From the NCBI RefSeq assembly GCF_009733795.1, contig NZ_WNXX01000013.1, positions 1 through 64,000 of the forward strand: 64,000 bases of DNA, given 5' to 3'. Under the pieces are notes generated by a model. It had not been told where the DNA came from and did no database searches. It saw only the letters and a list, made by a program, of their open reading frames with translations. Source of the DNA: Actinotalea caeni. Lineage in GTDB: Bacteria; Actinomycetota; Actinomycetes; Actinomycetales; Beutenbergiaceae. The position numbers were made by a program, and so were the translations under genes. This document shows positions 17,639-29,284 of this stretch, piece by piece. The stretch's first letter is position 1. Each line of letters starts with the position of its first letter.

Positions 17639-18552
17639 GTCGCTCCTTCCGTCGGCTCCGTCGCCGAGTAGGTGAAGATCTCGCTGTCGAAGGTGTTGTA
17701 GCCCGCGTAGTCGATGAGCTCGTACAGCCGGGCCCGGGTCTGCATCCGGTCGACCAGCCCGGCCTGCGTGCCGGCGGCGTGGATGGTGTCGAGTCCGCGC
17801 TCGATCTCGCCCATCGCCAGCCGCAGCAGCGTCACCGGGTAGATCACCAGCCGCACCCCGGCGGAGGCCAGCTGGTCGGCGGTGAACAGCTCGGACTTGC
17901 CGAACTCGGTCATGTTCGCCAGCACCGGCACGTCGACGGCGGAGGCGACCGCCTCGAACTCGCCGAGGTCCGCCATCGCCTCCGGGAAGATCGCGTCGGC
18001 GCCCGCGTCGACGAGCGCCTTCGCGCGGTCGACGGCGGCCCGCAGCCCCTCGACCGCCCGCACGTCGGTGCGGGCCATCACGAGGAAGTCCGGGTCCCGC
18101 CGGCCGCCGACGGCGGCCCGCACCCGCTGCTGGGCGGTGCCGAGGTCGACGACGGACTTGCCGTCCAGGTGGCCGCAGCGCTTGGGGTTGACCTGGTCCT
18201 CGATGTGGCAGCCGGCCAGCCCGGCGTCCTCGAGGACCTGGATGGTGCGCGCGACGTTCATCGGCTCGCCGAACCCGGTGTCGGCGTCGACGATCGTCGG
18301 CAGGTTCGTCACGCGCGCGACCTGGCCCGCGCGGCCGGCGACCTCGGTGAGCGTCGTCAGCCCGATGTCGGGCAGCCCCAGGTCGGCCGAGAGCACGGCC
18401 CCGGAGACGTAGACGCCGTCGAAACCCTTCTCCTCGATCAGCTGCGCCGAGAGCGGGTTGATCGCACCCGGCAGCCGCAGCAGGTCGCCCGACGCCAGCC
18501 GCTCCCGCAGCAACCGCCGCTTCTGGCTCGCGCTCGCGCTCGCGTGCAGCAT
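17635..18552 (-). CDS. prpB: Methylisocitrate lyase
   Basis: A 305-aa member of the isocitrate lyase/PEP mutase superfamily that splits 2-methylisocitrate into pyruvate and succinate. Key segments are RLPGAINPLSAQLIEEKGFDGVYVSG, the metal-binding DADTGFGE (about 87-94), HIEDQVNPKRCGH with the catalytic Cys and KRCGH motif (about 115-127), and VMARTDVRAVEG. The start at 18552 has GGGGGAGGAG about 9 nt upstream; an in-frame extension to 18612 has no ribosome site. Second gene of the prpDBC operon, after a 109-bp gap that holds a 15-bp inverted repeat. Confidence 0.94.
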   Translation of the reverse strand: MLHASASASQKRRLLRERLASGDLLRLPGAINPLSAQLIEEKGFDGVYVSGAVLSADLGLPDIGLTTLTEVAGRAGQVARVTNLPTIVDADTGFGEPMNVARTIQVLEDAGLAGCHIEDQVNPKRCGHLDGKSVVDLGTAQQRVRAAVGGRRDPDFLVMARTDVRAVEGLRAAVDRAKALVDAGADAIFPEAMADLGEFEAVASAVDVPVLANMTEFGKSELFTADQLASAGVRLVIYPVTLLRLAMGEIERGLDTIHAAGTQAGLVDRMQTRARLYELIDYAGYNTFDSEIFTYSATEPTEGAT

Positions 18553-18575
18553 CAGTCGCGCTCCTCCCCCGGCGC

Positions 18576-18642
18576 GAACCGGGCGCTCGATGCGTCCGTG
18601 GCGCCGTGACAACCGGTTGCCCGCGCGTCGAGCGCCCGGTTC
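18576..18642 (-). promoter_or_regulatory. 15-bp inverted repeat with inner palindrome between prpD and prpB
   Basis: The perfect arms GAACCGGGCGCTCGA (18576-18590) and TCGAGCGCCCGGTTC (18628-18642) enclose 37 nt that contain the 10-bp palindrome CAACCGGTTG (18610-18619). It sits inside the prpDBC operon just before the prpB ribosome site. It could be an mRNA hairpin that sets relative expression or protects a processed end, or a repressor site. Confidence 0.5.
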
Positions 18643-18661
18643 CCGCCGCCGTGCCGTGCCA

Positions 18662-20179
18662 TCAGAACAGCCCCGCGGGCGAGGGCACGGTGCCGAGCAG
18701 CCCGGGCCGTGCCGCGATCGTGAGCCCGCCCAGCTCCTCCGGCCCCAGCTCCGGCAGGCGCTGCGCGACGTCGAGGAACCGCTCGATCTCGGCCGGCTCG
18801 AGCACGCCGTCGGCGAGCGTGCGGAACTTCTCCACGTACTGCGGTCGCGCGAACGGCCGGGCGCCCAGCGGGTGCGCGTCGGCCATCGCGATCTCCTCGA
18901 CGATCGTGCGGCCGTCGGTCGTGGTGATCTCCACGCGGCCGCCGAACGCCTTCTCGGCCGGGTCGCTGCTGTGGTACCTGCGGGTCCACTCCGGGTCCTC
19001 GGCGGTGGTGATCCTGTGCCACAGCGCGACCGTGTCCGCCCGGCGTGCGCGCTCGGGCGCGTAGGAGGCCTGGTGGTGCCACGTGCCGTCCTGCAGCGCC
19101 ACCGCGAAGATGTACGGGATCGAGTGGTCGAGGGTCTCGCGCGTCGCCTCGGGGTCGTACTTCTGCGGGTCGTTGGCCCCGGAGCCGATGACGTAGTGCG
19201 TGTGGTGGCTGGTGTGGATGACGATGCTCGCGACCCGCTCGGGGTCGGCGAGGTCCGGCCGGGTGCGGTGCAGCCGGCGGGCGAGGTCGATGAGCGCCTG
19301 GCTCTGGTACTCCGCCGAGTGCTCCTTGGTGTAGGTGTCGAGGATCGCCCGCTTGGGCTCTCCCGGCGCCGGCAGCACGACGTCGTAGCTCGCGTCGGGG
19401 CCGTCGAGCATCCAGGCGACGACGCCGTCCTCGCCCTCGTAGATCGGCTCGGGCGAGGTCTGGCCGCGCATCGCGCGGTCGACGGCCTCGATCGCGACCT
19501 TGCCGGCGAACGCGGGAGCGTAGGCCTTCCACGTGGAGATGCGGCCCTTGCGGGACTGCCGGGTCGCCGTCGTCGTGTGCAGCGCCTGCCCGATGGCCTG
19601 GAAGATCGTCTCGGTCGACAGCCCGAGCAGGGTCCCGATGCCGGCGGCGGCGCTCGGGCCGAGGTGGGCGACGTGGTCGATCTTGTGCTTGTGGAGGCTG
19701 ATCGCGCGGACGAGGTCGACCTGGATCTCGTACCCGGTGGCGATGCCCCGCACGAGGTCGGCGCCGCTGCACGCGCGGTGCTGCGCGACGGCCAGGATCG
19801 GCGGGATGTTGTCGCCCGGGTGGGAGTAGTCGGCCGCGAGGAAGGTGTCGTGGAAGTCGAGCTCGCGCACCGCGACGCCGTTCGCCCAGGCCGCCCACTC
19901 CGGGCTCACCCGCAGGGTCGCGCTGCGCCCGAAGACCGTGGCGCCCGGCGAGTACGGGTGGGCGAGCGCCTGCGCGCGGGCCGCGACCACCGGTGCCCGC
20001 AGCAGCGACGCCGCCGCGACCGCCGCGTTGTCGATCACCCGGTTGATGATCATGTCGACGACGTCGTCGTCGACGGGCACCGGGTCGGTGGCCAGCTCGG
20101 CGAGCCGCCAGGCCAGCTGGTCGGCGCGGTCGAGGTTCTCCTCGCTGCGGTGCACCCGCAGCCGATGGGTGATGGGCAC
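18662..20179 (-). CDS. prpD: 2-methylcitrate dehydratase (MmgE/PrpD family)
   Basis: A 505-aa MmgE/PrpD-fold enzyme that dehydrates 2-methylcitrate towards 2-methyl-cis-aconitate in propionate breakdown. Typical stretches are [15 protein letters not shown] (about 97-111), the segment after it with [35 protein letters not shown], and [20 protein letters not shown]. The start is GTG 20179 because AAGGAGG lies 5 nt upstream; the in-frame extension to 20314 is not supported. It is first in the operon, divergent from the CopC-like gene, with the promoter probably in 20180-20307. No PrpR-type regulator gene is adjacent. Confidence 0.94.
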   Translation of the reverse strand: MPITHRLRVHRSEENLDRADQLAWRLAELATDPVPVDDDVVDMIINRVIDNAAVAAASLLRAPVVAARAQALAHPYSPGATVFGRSATLRVSPEWAAWANGVAVRELDFHDTFLAADYSHPGDNIPPILAVAQHRACSGADLVRGIATGYEIQVDLVRAISLHKHKIDHVAHLGPSAAAGIGTLLGLSTETIFQAIGQALHTTTATRQSRKGRISTWKAYAPAFAGKVAIEAVDRAMRGQTSPEPIYEGEDGVVAWMLDGPDASYDVVLPAPGEPKRAILDTYTKEHSAEYQSQALIDLARRLHRTRPDLADPERVASIVIHTSHHTHYVIGSGANDPQKYDPEATRETLDHSIPYIFAVALQDGTWHHQASYAPERARRADTVALWHRITTAEDPEWTRRYHSSDPAEKAFGGRVEITTTDGRTIVEEIAMADAHPLGARPFARPQYVEKFRTLADGVLEPAEIERFLDVAQRLPELGPEELGGLTIAARPGLLGTVPSPAGLF

Positions 20180-20307
20180 GATCCTCCTTCGGGCTGGCCC
20201 CACCACCGTAGAGGGGTGGCGGGGCGGTCGCCCTCCGATCGTGCCACCGCCCGCGGCCACGACGCCCGTCGTCGGGGGTCGTCGCGTTCCGACGTAGCCT
20301 TGGCCTC

Positions 20308-20922
20308 GTGGCAACCCATCGTCATCTTCTCACCCCGGTCCTCGCCGCCCTCGCCGCGCTCCTCGCGACGGCGGCACTCACCTTCTCCGCGGCGCCCGCG
20401 CTGGCGCACAGCGAGCTCGTCGGCTCGACGCCGGCCGACGGCGACGTCGTCGACGCCGCCCCCACGGAGCTCGTGCTCGAGTTCAACGAGAACATCCAGG
20501 AGCTCGGCACCGAGGTCGTCGTGACCGGCCCGGACGGCGCCTCGGCCGCCGACGGCGACCTCGCCGTCGACGGCGAGCTCGTGACGCAGCCGCTGGTCGA
20601 CGGCGGCGCGGGCACCTACACGGTCGTCTGGCGCGCGGTGTCGGCCGACGGCCACCCGATCTCCGGCGAGCTCGCCTATGAGGTGACCGCCGTGGAGGAG
20701 ACGACCGAGGAGACCACCGAGGCGGAGGAGACCGCCGAGGAGACCACCGCCGAGGACACCGGCGCGGAGGGCTCCAGCGAGCCGGCCGCGACCACCGCCG
20801 ACGCCGCCGACGAGGCGGATGAGGGCTCGAGCAGCGTGCTGCCGGTGGTCGCCGGCATCGCCGTGCTGGCCGCCGTCGTCGTGGCGGTGGTGCTGGTGAT
20901 GCGCCGACGGCAGGCACGATGA
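20308..20922 (+). CDS. CopC-domain membrane-anchored protein
   Basis: A 204-aa secreted or surface protein. The N-terminal signal peptide (about 1-33) ends at [15 protein letters not shown], the classic mature start of CopC, where the histidine can bind copper. The CopC beta-sandwich runs to about residue 125 ([37 protein letters not shown]). A Thr/Glu-rich linker with TTEETTE repeats follows, then a C-terminal membrane helix ([22 protein letters not shown]) and basic stop. CopC proteins bind periplasmic/exported copper, often with CopD; no copD is present here. GTG start; the stop overlaps the next gene (ATGA). Confidence 0.88.
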   Translation: MATHRHLLTPVLAALAALLATAALTFSAAPALAHSELVGSTPADGDVVDAAPTELVLEFNENIQELGTEVVVTGPDGASAADGDLAVDGELVTQPLVDGGAGTYTVVWRAVSADGHPISGELAYEVTAVEETTEETTEAEETAEETTAEDTGAEGSSEPAATTADAADEADEGSSSVLPVVAGIAVLAAVVVAVVLVMRRRQAR

Positions 20923-22748
20923 CCGAGCCCGGGTGGCCGCGCCCGCCGTGGGAGCAGCGCTTCCGCGCCGGCCGGGTGCTGCTGCCCACGTGGGCGCTCG
21001 ACAACCCCGACCGCGCCGTCGTCGTCATGACCGACGAGGGCAGGCTGCAGGTCCACTCCTGGACGCCGTCGTCGGGCCGCGCGATCGTGGCCACCGACAG
21101 GGCCGCGGGCACCACGCTCGCGACGATCGACCCCAGCGGCGACTGGGTCTGGTGGTTCGACGACAGCGACGGCGACGAGCACGGCACGTGGCGGCGGCAG
21201 CCGTTCGGGTCGACCCCGGGCCGCCGGGTCGAGACGCCGATCGACCTGCCGCCCGCCTACCCGCGCGGGCTGTTGCTCAACCGCGACGGCACCGCGATCA
21301 TCGGCCGCGGCGACGCGAGCTACGGCACCCAGATCCACTGGGTGCCCGTGGGCCGCTCCGGGTACGGCAGCGACGGACCGACCCTGCTCTACGCGCACCC
21401 CCTGTGGGCCGCCGCGCGTGCGGTCAGCCACGACGGCCGGCTCGTCGCGATCGAGCACAGCGAGCACGGCGACTCCCGGCACCCGTCGATCCGGGTGCTC
21501 CGCCGGGACGGCTGGCCGGTCGCCGACCTCGACGACGGCGGCGGCCGCGGCCTGTGGGCGCTCGGTTTCGCGCCCGCGCCCGGCGACCAGCGGCTGCTGG
21601 TGCGGCACGAGCGCGGCGGCACGCCGAAGCTGCTGCTGTGGGACGTCGAGCGGCTGATCCAGCGACCCGTCGAGATCGGCGTCGAGGGCGAGATCGGCTC
21701 GGCGTGGTGGTACCCCGACGCGCGGCACCTGCTGGTCTCGGTCGATCACCACGCCCGCACGCGGCTGTACCGCGTGGACCTGTTCTCGGGCGCGGTCGTG
21801 GGCGTCGGCCCGGTCGAGGGGACCGCGGACGACGCCGTCACCCGACCCGACGGCGACGTGTGGATCCTGCACAGCTCGGCGGCCCGCCCGCCCGCCGTGA
21901 TCTCCTCGCGCGGCGGGCGTGAGCTGCTCACCGCGCCGGGGCCTGCGGCGCCGCCGTCGGTCCCGGTGCAGGACGTGTGGGTCGACGGGCCCGGCGGGCG
22001 GATCCACGCGCTGCTGCGCACACCGCGCACGGGTGCGGCGCCGTACCCGGTCGTCGTCAAGGTGCACGGTGGCCCCACGATCCACGACTCCGACGCCTTC
22101 TCGCCCGCGGCCGCCGCCTGGGTGGACCACGGCTGGGCGGTGCTCGAGGTCAACTACCGCGGCTCCACGGGGTACGGCGTGGGCTGGCGGGACGCGCTGG
22201 AGCAGAAGGTCGGGTTCACCGAGCTCGCCGACGTCGCGGCGGTGCACGACCACCTGGTCGCCGAGGGCGTCGTCGACGCCGAGCGGTCGGTGCTGGTGGG
22301 CCGCTCGTGGGGCGGCTACCTGACGCTGCTGGGGCTCGGCACCCAGCCCGAGCGGTGGGCCGCCGGCGTCGCGGGCGTCCCGATCGCCGACTACGTCGCC
22401 GCGTACGAGGACGAGATGGGGTCGCTGCAGGACTTCGACCGGGCCCTCTTCGGGGGCTCGCCGGACGAGGTGCCCGACGCCTACCGCGAGTCCTCGCCGC
22501 TCACCTACGTCGACGCCGTCCGGGCGCCGGTCTTCATCAGCGCGGGCGAGAACGACCCGCGCTGCCCGTTCCGGCAGATCCTGAACTACGTCGAGGCGCT
22601 GCGGGCGCGCGGCGGCACGGTCGAGACGCACGTCTACGACGCCGGCCACGCCAGCCAGGTCGACGAGGAGCGGGTCACGCAGATGCGGCTCGAGCTCGAC
22701 TTCGTGCGCCGGCACGTCCCGGTCGCGCCGGCGGAGCCGACCGGTTGA
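20919..22748 (+). CDS. Prolyl oligopeptidase-family (S9) peptidase
   Basis: A 609-aa serine peptidase: an N-terminal beta-propeller-like half (about 1-355) and a C-terminal alpha/beta-hydrolase domain. The catalytic Ser is in GRSWGGYL (about 462), the Asp in GENDPRCPF (about 547) and the His in YDAGHASQ (about 582). VKVHGGPTIHDSDAFSP carries the oxyanion segment and NYRGSTGYG is typical of the family. It cleaves or hydrolyses short peptides, probably in the cytoplasm, as no signal peptide is visible. The ATGA overlap with the CopC-like gene indicates joint translation, an unexpected pairing with no obvious functional link. Confidence 0.9.
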   Translation: MTEPGWPRPPWEQRFRAGRVLLPTWALDNPDRAVVVMTDEGRLQVHSWTPSSGRAIVATDRAAGTTLATIDPSGDWVWWFDDSDGDEHGTWRRQPFGSTPGRRVETPIDLPPAYPRGLLLNRDGTAIIGRGDASYGTQIHWVPVGRSGYGSDGPTLLYAHPLWAAARAVSHDGRLVAIEHSEHGDSRHPSIRVLRRDGWPVADLDDGGGRGLWALGFAPAPGDQRLLVRHERGGTPKLLLWDVERLIQRPVEIGVEGEIGSAWWYPDARHLLVSVDHHARTRLYRVDLFSGAVVGVGPVEGTADDAVTRPDGDVWILHSSAARPPAVISSRGGRELLTAPGPAAPPSVPVQDVWVDGPGGRIHALLRTPRTGAAPYPVVVKVHGGPTIHDSDAFSPAAAAWVDHGWAVLEVNYRGSTGYGVGWRDALEQKVGFTELADVAAVHDHLVAEGVVDAERSVLVGRSWGGYLTLLGLGTQPERWAAGVAGVPIADYVAAYEDEMGSLQDFDRALFGGSPDEVPDAYRESSPLTYVDAVRAPVFISAGENDPRCPFRQILNYVEALRARGGTVETHVYDAGHASQVDEERVTQMRLELDFVRRHVPVAPAEPTG

Positions 22749-22944
22749 CGACACCACCTCGTCCACCCGTCGTCGTCCCGCGCCGCAGGAGCAGCATGCC
22801 CGCGCCGGTCCCAAGCGCGTCCGTCGGGGCGGCGTCTCGCAGCGCATGTCGCGCGGACGTCCCCGCCGCGGCGGGCGGGCCGTGGCGCGCCTCGCGTGAG
22901 ACGGGCGGGTGCGCACCGTTGCCGCAGCACTACGTTCCGCAGGC

Positions 22945-24648
22945 ATGAGCCGCCCGCGCGCCGTCGTCAGCCTGCGGCGAGGTGAGATCACCGAGGAGCC
23001 CGTCGGGCTGCCTGACCCGCTGCCGGCGGCGTCGCCGCGCGCGCTGGTCGCACGGACGATGTGGCGCACCCGCCGCTACGCGCTGCCCGCCGCCGGCTCG
23101 GCGGTCGTGCACCAGGTGTGCGAGGCGCTCGTGCCGGTCATCATGGGCATGGCGATCGACAGCGCGGTGGTCGATGGCGACGTGCGCGGGCTGCTCGTGT
23201 GGCTCGCCCTGCTCGCGCTCAACTTCGTGCTGCTGGCGCAGGTGGTCCGCTTCGGGTCGTGGTACGGCCAGCTCGGTGCCGAGACGATGCAGCACCAGCT
23301 CCGCACCCGGGTGACCGACCGGCTGCTGCACCCGCGCGCCCGTGCCGACCGGCTGCCGGGGTCGGCGCTGTCGCTGGCGACCAACGACGTGCGGCAGCTG
23401 ACGTCGGCCGTCACGCTCATGGTCTACCCGGTCGGCGAGGCCGCCGCGATCGTCGTGGGCGGCGCGCTGCTGCTCCTGCAGTCGGTGCCGCTGGGGCTGG
23501 CCGTGCTCGTCGGAGCGCCGCTGCTCCTGCTGCTGCTCGACGTGCTCGGCCGGCCGCTGCGGCGCCGCGCCGAGACGGAGGCCGCCGCGATCGCCGACGC
23601 CTCCGGGGCCGCCGCCGACCTGCTGGCGGGGTACCGCGTGCTCGCCGGCGTGCACGCCCAGGAGGAGGCGAGCCGCCGCTACCGCACGACGTCGCGGCAG
23701 GCGCTGCGCGCGACGATGCGGGCGCGCGGCAGCGAGGCCGGGCTGCGGGCCGGGCTGGACGCCGTCACGGGGCTGTTCATGGTGGGCGTCGCCGTCGCAG
23801 CAGGGCTGCTCGCGGTGCGCGGCGAGCTGACCGTCGGCGGGCTGATCACAGTCGTCGGGCTCACGCAGCTGCTGCTGGTGCCGATCACGGCGTTCGCGCG
23901 CAACGTCGCGCCGGTGTGGTCGGCCGCGCAGGCCAGCGCCGCGCGCCTGCTCGCGCTGCTCTCCGACGAGACCACCGGCGCGGAGCCACCCGCGCGATCC
24001 GCGAGCGACGGGACGGCGCTACGGCTGCGCGTCGAGGACGTCCCGCTCGGCGACGGCGAGCGCGTCACGTTCGAGGTGGCGCCGGGCGAGACCGTCGGGG
24101 TCCAGGTCGACGGCGCCGCGGCCGTCGCGCTCGCGGAGACCCTGGCCGCGCGCCGCCCGGTGCCCGACGGCGCACGGGTGCTGGTCGGCGACTTCGCCGT
24201 CGACCCGGCCGAGCCCGAGAGGGCGCGGGCGCTCGTGCTCGTGGCGCCGCACGAGGCGGCGCTGCTCGACGGCACGGTCGAGGACAACATCGCGCTGCCG
24301 GGGCACCGGCCGGAGCTGCTCGCCGACGCGCTGCACGCGGCCGCCTGCGACGACGTGCTGGCGGCGCTGCCCGACGGCCTCGCGACCGTCGTCGGCGAGG
24401 GCGGGCTGCGGCTCTCCGGTGGACAACGGCAACGGGTGGCGCTGGCCCGTGCGCTGGTGATGGACCCGCCGGTGCTGGTGCTGCACGAGCCGACCACCGC
24501 CGTCGACTCGGTCACCGAGAGCCTCGTCGCCGAGCGGCTGCCGGCGCTACGGGCGGGCCGCACGACCGTGCTGCTCACGACCTCGCCGGCGCTGCTCGCG
24601 GCGTGCGACCGCGTCGTCTGCACGACCGTCGAGGAGGCGGCGCGATGA
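22945..24648 (+). CDS. ABC exporter half-transporter with degenerate nucleotide site (subunit 1)
   Basis: A 567-aa fused membrane/ATPase subunit with about six transmembrane segments between residues 30 and 320, then an ATPase domain. The domain has lost its Walker A: the position reads GVQVDGAAAVALAE (about 384-397) instead of GxxGxGKST. Walker B is LVLHEPTT (Asp replaced by His) and the H-loop region reads LTTSPALL with no His. In contrast the signature LSGGQRQRVALARAL (about 490) is perfect. It cannot bind ATP normally but can complete the partner's site. ATG at 22945; its stop overlaps the partner gene (ATGA). The substrate is unknown. Confidence 0.9.
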   Translation: MSRPRAVVSLRRGEITEEPVGLPDPLPAASPRALVARTMWRTRRYALPAAGSAVVHQVCEALVPVIMGMAIDSAVVDGDVRGLLVWLALLALNFVLLAQVVRFGSWYGQLGAETMQHQLRTRVTDRLLHPRARADRLPGSALSLATNDVRQLTSAVTLMVYPVGEAAAIVVGGALLLLQSVPLGLAVLVGAPLLLLLLDVLGRPLRRRAETEAAAIADASGAAADLLAGYRVLAGVHAQEEASRRYRTTSRQALRATMRARGSEAGLRAGLDAVTGLFMVGVAVAAGLLAVRGELTVGGLITVVGLTQLLLVPITAFARNVAPVWSAAQASAARLLALLSDETTGAEPPARSASDGTALRLRVEDVPLGDGERVTFEVAPGETVGVQVDGAAAVALAETLAARRPVPDGARVLVGDFAVDPAEPERARALVLVAPHEAALLDGTVEDNIALPGHRPELLADALHAAACDDVLAALPDGLATVVGEGGLRLSGGQRQRVALARALVMDPPVLVLHEPTTAVDSVTESLVAERLPALRAGRTTVLLTTSPALLAACDRVVCTTVEEAAR

Positions 24649-26375
24649 CCGCGGGACAGGCGGCGCTGCCGGTGGCCGGCACGCGCGAGGTGTGGCGCAC
24701 CTGCTGGGCGCTGCTGCGCCCGCGCGCCTGGCTGGTGCTGCTGGTGACGCTGGCGTTCGTGCTCGCGGCGGCCGCCGGGCTGGTGCTGCCGACCGCGCTC
24801 GGTCGCATCGTCGACCTCGCCGCCAGCCCGACGTCCGACGACGCCGACGTCTGGCGGCTGGGCGCCTGGATGGCCGCGGGAGCGCTCGTGCAGGCGCTCG
24901 CGACCGGCGCGGGCGCGCTCGGCGCCGCGGCGCTCGTCGAGCGGCTGCTCGCCCAGCTGCGCGAGCGCATGGTGAGCCGGGCGCTGACGCTGCCGCGCCG
25001 CGTCGTCGAGCGCACCGGCACCGGTGACCTCACCTCGCGGGCGAGCGACGACGTCGCCCAGGTGGCGCAGGGCCTGCCGGGCGCGATCCCGACGGTCGCG
25101 GCGTCCGGGTTCACCCTGCTGCTGACGATCGGGGCGCTGGCGGCGCTGCAGCCGTGGTTCGCGCTGGTGGTGCTGCCGGTCGTGCCGATCCAGGCTGTCG
25201 CGCTGCGCTCCTACCTGCGCACGGCGCCGCCGCTGTACGCCGCCGAGCGCACCGCGCTCGGGGTGCGCGCGCAGCACCTGCTGGCGGCGCTGCGCGGGCT
25301 GCCCACCGTGCAGGCGTTCGGGCTGGGCGCGCTGCACGCCGCGCGCATCGGCACGGCGTCCTGGCAGGTGGTGCGGGTGTCGATGCGCGCCCGAGCCGTG
25401 CTGAACACGTTCTTCTCCCGGCTCAACACCGCCGAGCTGGCGGGCATGGCGACGATCCTCGTGCTGGCCTTCGTGCTGGTCGGGCGGGGCGACCTGACCG
25501 TCGGCGGCGCCACGACGGCGATGCTGCTGTTCCTGCAGCTGTTCGGCCCGATGATGGGGCTGCTGCTGCTCGTCGACGACCTGCAGTCGGCGCTGGCGTC
25601 GCTGGGCCGGATCGTCGGCGTCGTCGCGATGCCGGTCGAGGACGACGACCAGCGCCGCCCGCACGGCGCGCACCCCGTCTCGGTCGACGGCGTCCGGTTC
25701 GGCTACGAGCCCGGCACCCCGGTGCTGCACGGCGTCGACCTGCTCGTCCGTGCCGGCGAGCGGGTCGCGGTCGTGGGGACCTCCGGTGCGGGCAAGTCGA
25801 CGCTCGCGGCGCTGGTCGCGGGAGCGCACGCGCCGTGGTCGGGTGTCGTCGAGGTGAGCGACGCCGCGCACGCGCGCACGGTGCTCATCAGCCAGGAGGT
25901 CCACGTGTTCGCGGGCACCGTGCGCGACAACATCACGCTCACCCGGCCCGACGCCGACGACGCAACCGTCCGCGCGGCGCTCGACGCCGTCGGGGGCTCG
26001 GAGACGGTGGCGGCCCTGCCGCAGGGCCTCGACACCGAGGTCGGGCCGCACGCCCACCAGCTCACGGTCGCGCAGGCACAGCTGGTCGCGCTCGCCCGCG
26101 CCCACCTGGCCGACCCCGCCCTCGTGCTGCTCGACGAGGCGACCGCCGAGGCGGGCTCCGCGCACGGGGCGATGCTCGACCGCGCCGCCGACGCCGTCAT
26201 GCGCGACCGCCCCGCCCTCGTCATCGCCCACCGCCTCGACCAAGCCGTGCACGCCGACCGCGTGGTGGTGATGGCCGAGGGCCGCGTCGTCGAGAGCGGC
26301 AGCCACGACGAGCTGGTCGCCGCCGGCGGCACCTACGCCCACCTCTGGGCCGCCTGGCAGCGCCACCGCCCCTGA
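24645..26375 (+). CDS. ABC exporter half-transporter, catalytic partner (subunit 2)
   Basis: A 576-aa fused membrane/ATPase subunit. The membrane domain spans about 20-310. The ATPase has a good Walker A GTSGAGKST (about 378-386), Q-loop ISQEVHVFAGTVRDN, Walker B LVLLDEAT (about 492-499) and H-loop VIAHRLD. The signature, however, is LTVAQAQLVALARA instead of LSGGQ. Paired with the preceding subunit this gives one site with both halves canonical (Walker A here, LSGGQ there) and one with both halves lost. Such asymmetry is known in heterodimeric exporters. The ATGA overlap ensures equal production. Substrate unknown; a drug, lipid or peptide is possible. Confidence 0.92.
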   Translation: MTAGQAALPVAGTREVWRTCWALLRPRAWLVLLVTLAFVLAAAAGLVLPTALGRIVDLAASPTSDDADVWRLGAWMAAGALVQALATGAGALGAAALVERLLAQLRERMVSRALTLPRRVVERTGTGDLTSRASDDVAQVAQGLPGAIPTVAASGFTLLLTIGALAALQPWFALVVLPVVPIQAVALRSYLRTAPPLYAAERTALGVRAQHLLAALRGLPTVQAFGLGALHAARIGTASWQVVRVSMRARAVLNTFFSRLNTAELAGMATILVLAFVLVGRGDLTVGGATTAMLLFLQLFGPMMGLLLLVDDLQSALASLGRIVGVVAMPVEDDDQRRPHGAHPVSVDGVRFGYEPGTPVLHGVDLLVRAGERVAVVGTSGAGKSTLAALVAGAHAPWSGVVEVSDAAHARTVLISQEVHVFAGTVRDNITLTRPDADDATVRAALDAVGGSETVAALPQGLDTEVGPHAHQLTVAQAQLVALARAHLADPALVLLDEATAEAGSAHGAMLDRAADAVMRDRPALVIAHRLDQAVHADRVVVMAEGRVVESGSHDELVAAGGTYAHLWAAWQRHRP

Positions 26376-26380
26376 CAACC

Positions 26381-26644
26381 TTCACCGCACTTTGCAACAG
26401 GGCCCAGTTTCACCGCACTTTGCAACACCGCCCGGTTTCACCGGACTGTCTGCCGCGGTGCGGAGGCGCCGAGGGCCGGCGCTGAGGACACGACGGCTGG
26501 CCGTCGGACGAGATCGCTGAACGTCGAACGCTGAGCGATGTCGCCGGCGCCGTCGGTCACGCCCACCGTGTTGCAAACAGCGGTGAAAGTCGAGGCTGTT
26601 GCAAACAGCGGTGAAAGTGGAGGGTGTTGCAAAGTGCGGTGAAA
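26381..26644. repeat. Cluster of a 20-bp inverted/direct repeat between convergent genes
   Basis: Forward copies of TTTCACCGCACTTTGCAACA occur at 26408-26427 and, lacking the first T, at 26381-26399, with a fragment (TTTCACCGGACT) at 26436-26447. Reverse-complement copies are at 26569-26588, 26597-26616 (both with 2-base variants) and 26625-26644 (exact). The central 120 bp is not repetitive. The array fills the 288-bp gap between the ABC exporter and asd, and can fold into a large stem, so it may end transcription from both sides. Confidence 0.8.
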
Positions 26645-26663
26645 GTGGGCCGGCGTGGGACGG

Positions 26664-28980
<2,317 letters not shown>

Positions 28981-29284
28981 GGGACAATCTCGCACGGTGA
29001 CGCGGACTACGGACGATCGAGTGTAGGCCGTGACCACGGGTCGGACGCCGTCGCGTCCACATCCCGGGACGCTCGACCGGTCGGTCGAGCCCGACGGCGA
29101 CCCCACCTCGCGCCGTCCGACCCCCGCGCGACGGCGTCCCTCGTCAGCCTGGCGGCATGAGGTGCACCAGCGGCGAGGGTTGAGCCCCCGCTCCGGCGTC
29201 CGCGACCTGGGTCGACGCCACGGACCGGGCGACGCGGAGGGCGAGCGTCCCGCGACGACCGGGGACCCGGCGTAGGTTGCTGCC
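28981..29284. other. Divergent intergenic region lysC / tryptophan dioxygenase
   Basis: 304 bp with no credible gene. It must hold the lysC promoter; a minus-strand TACACT at about 29021-29026 is a possible -10 box. It must also hold the promoter of the dioxygenase gene. No riboswitch-like or repeated structure was seen. Confidence 0.5.

Noticed and set aside
22749-22944. Gene or RNA between the S9 peptidase and the ABC exporter
   Set aside because: No frame with a start and ribosome site, and no stable structure noticed; treated as promoter DNA.
26381-26644. CRISPR array
   Set aside because: The repeats are in both orientations, irregularly spaced and few; no cas genes are present.
29030-29275. 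Small gene in the lysC-kynA gap (81-aa frame)
   Set aside because: Arg/Pro-rich translation, no ribosome site, and it covers the expected promoters.
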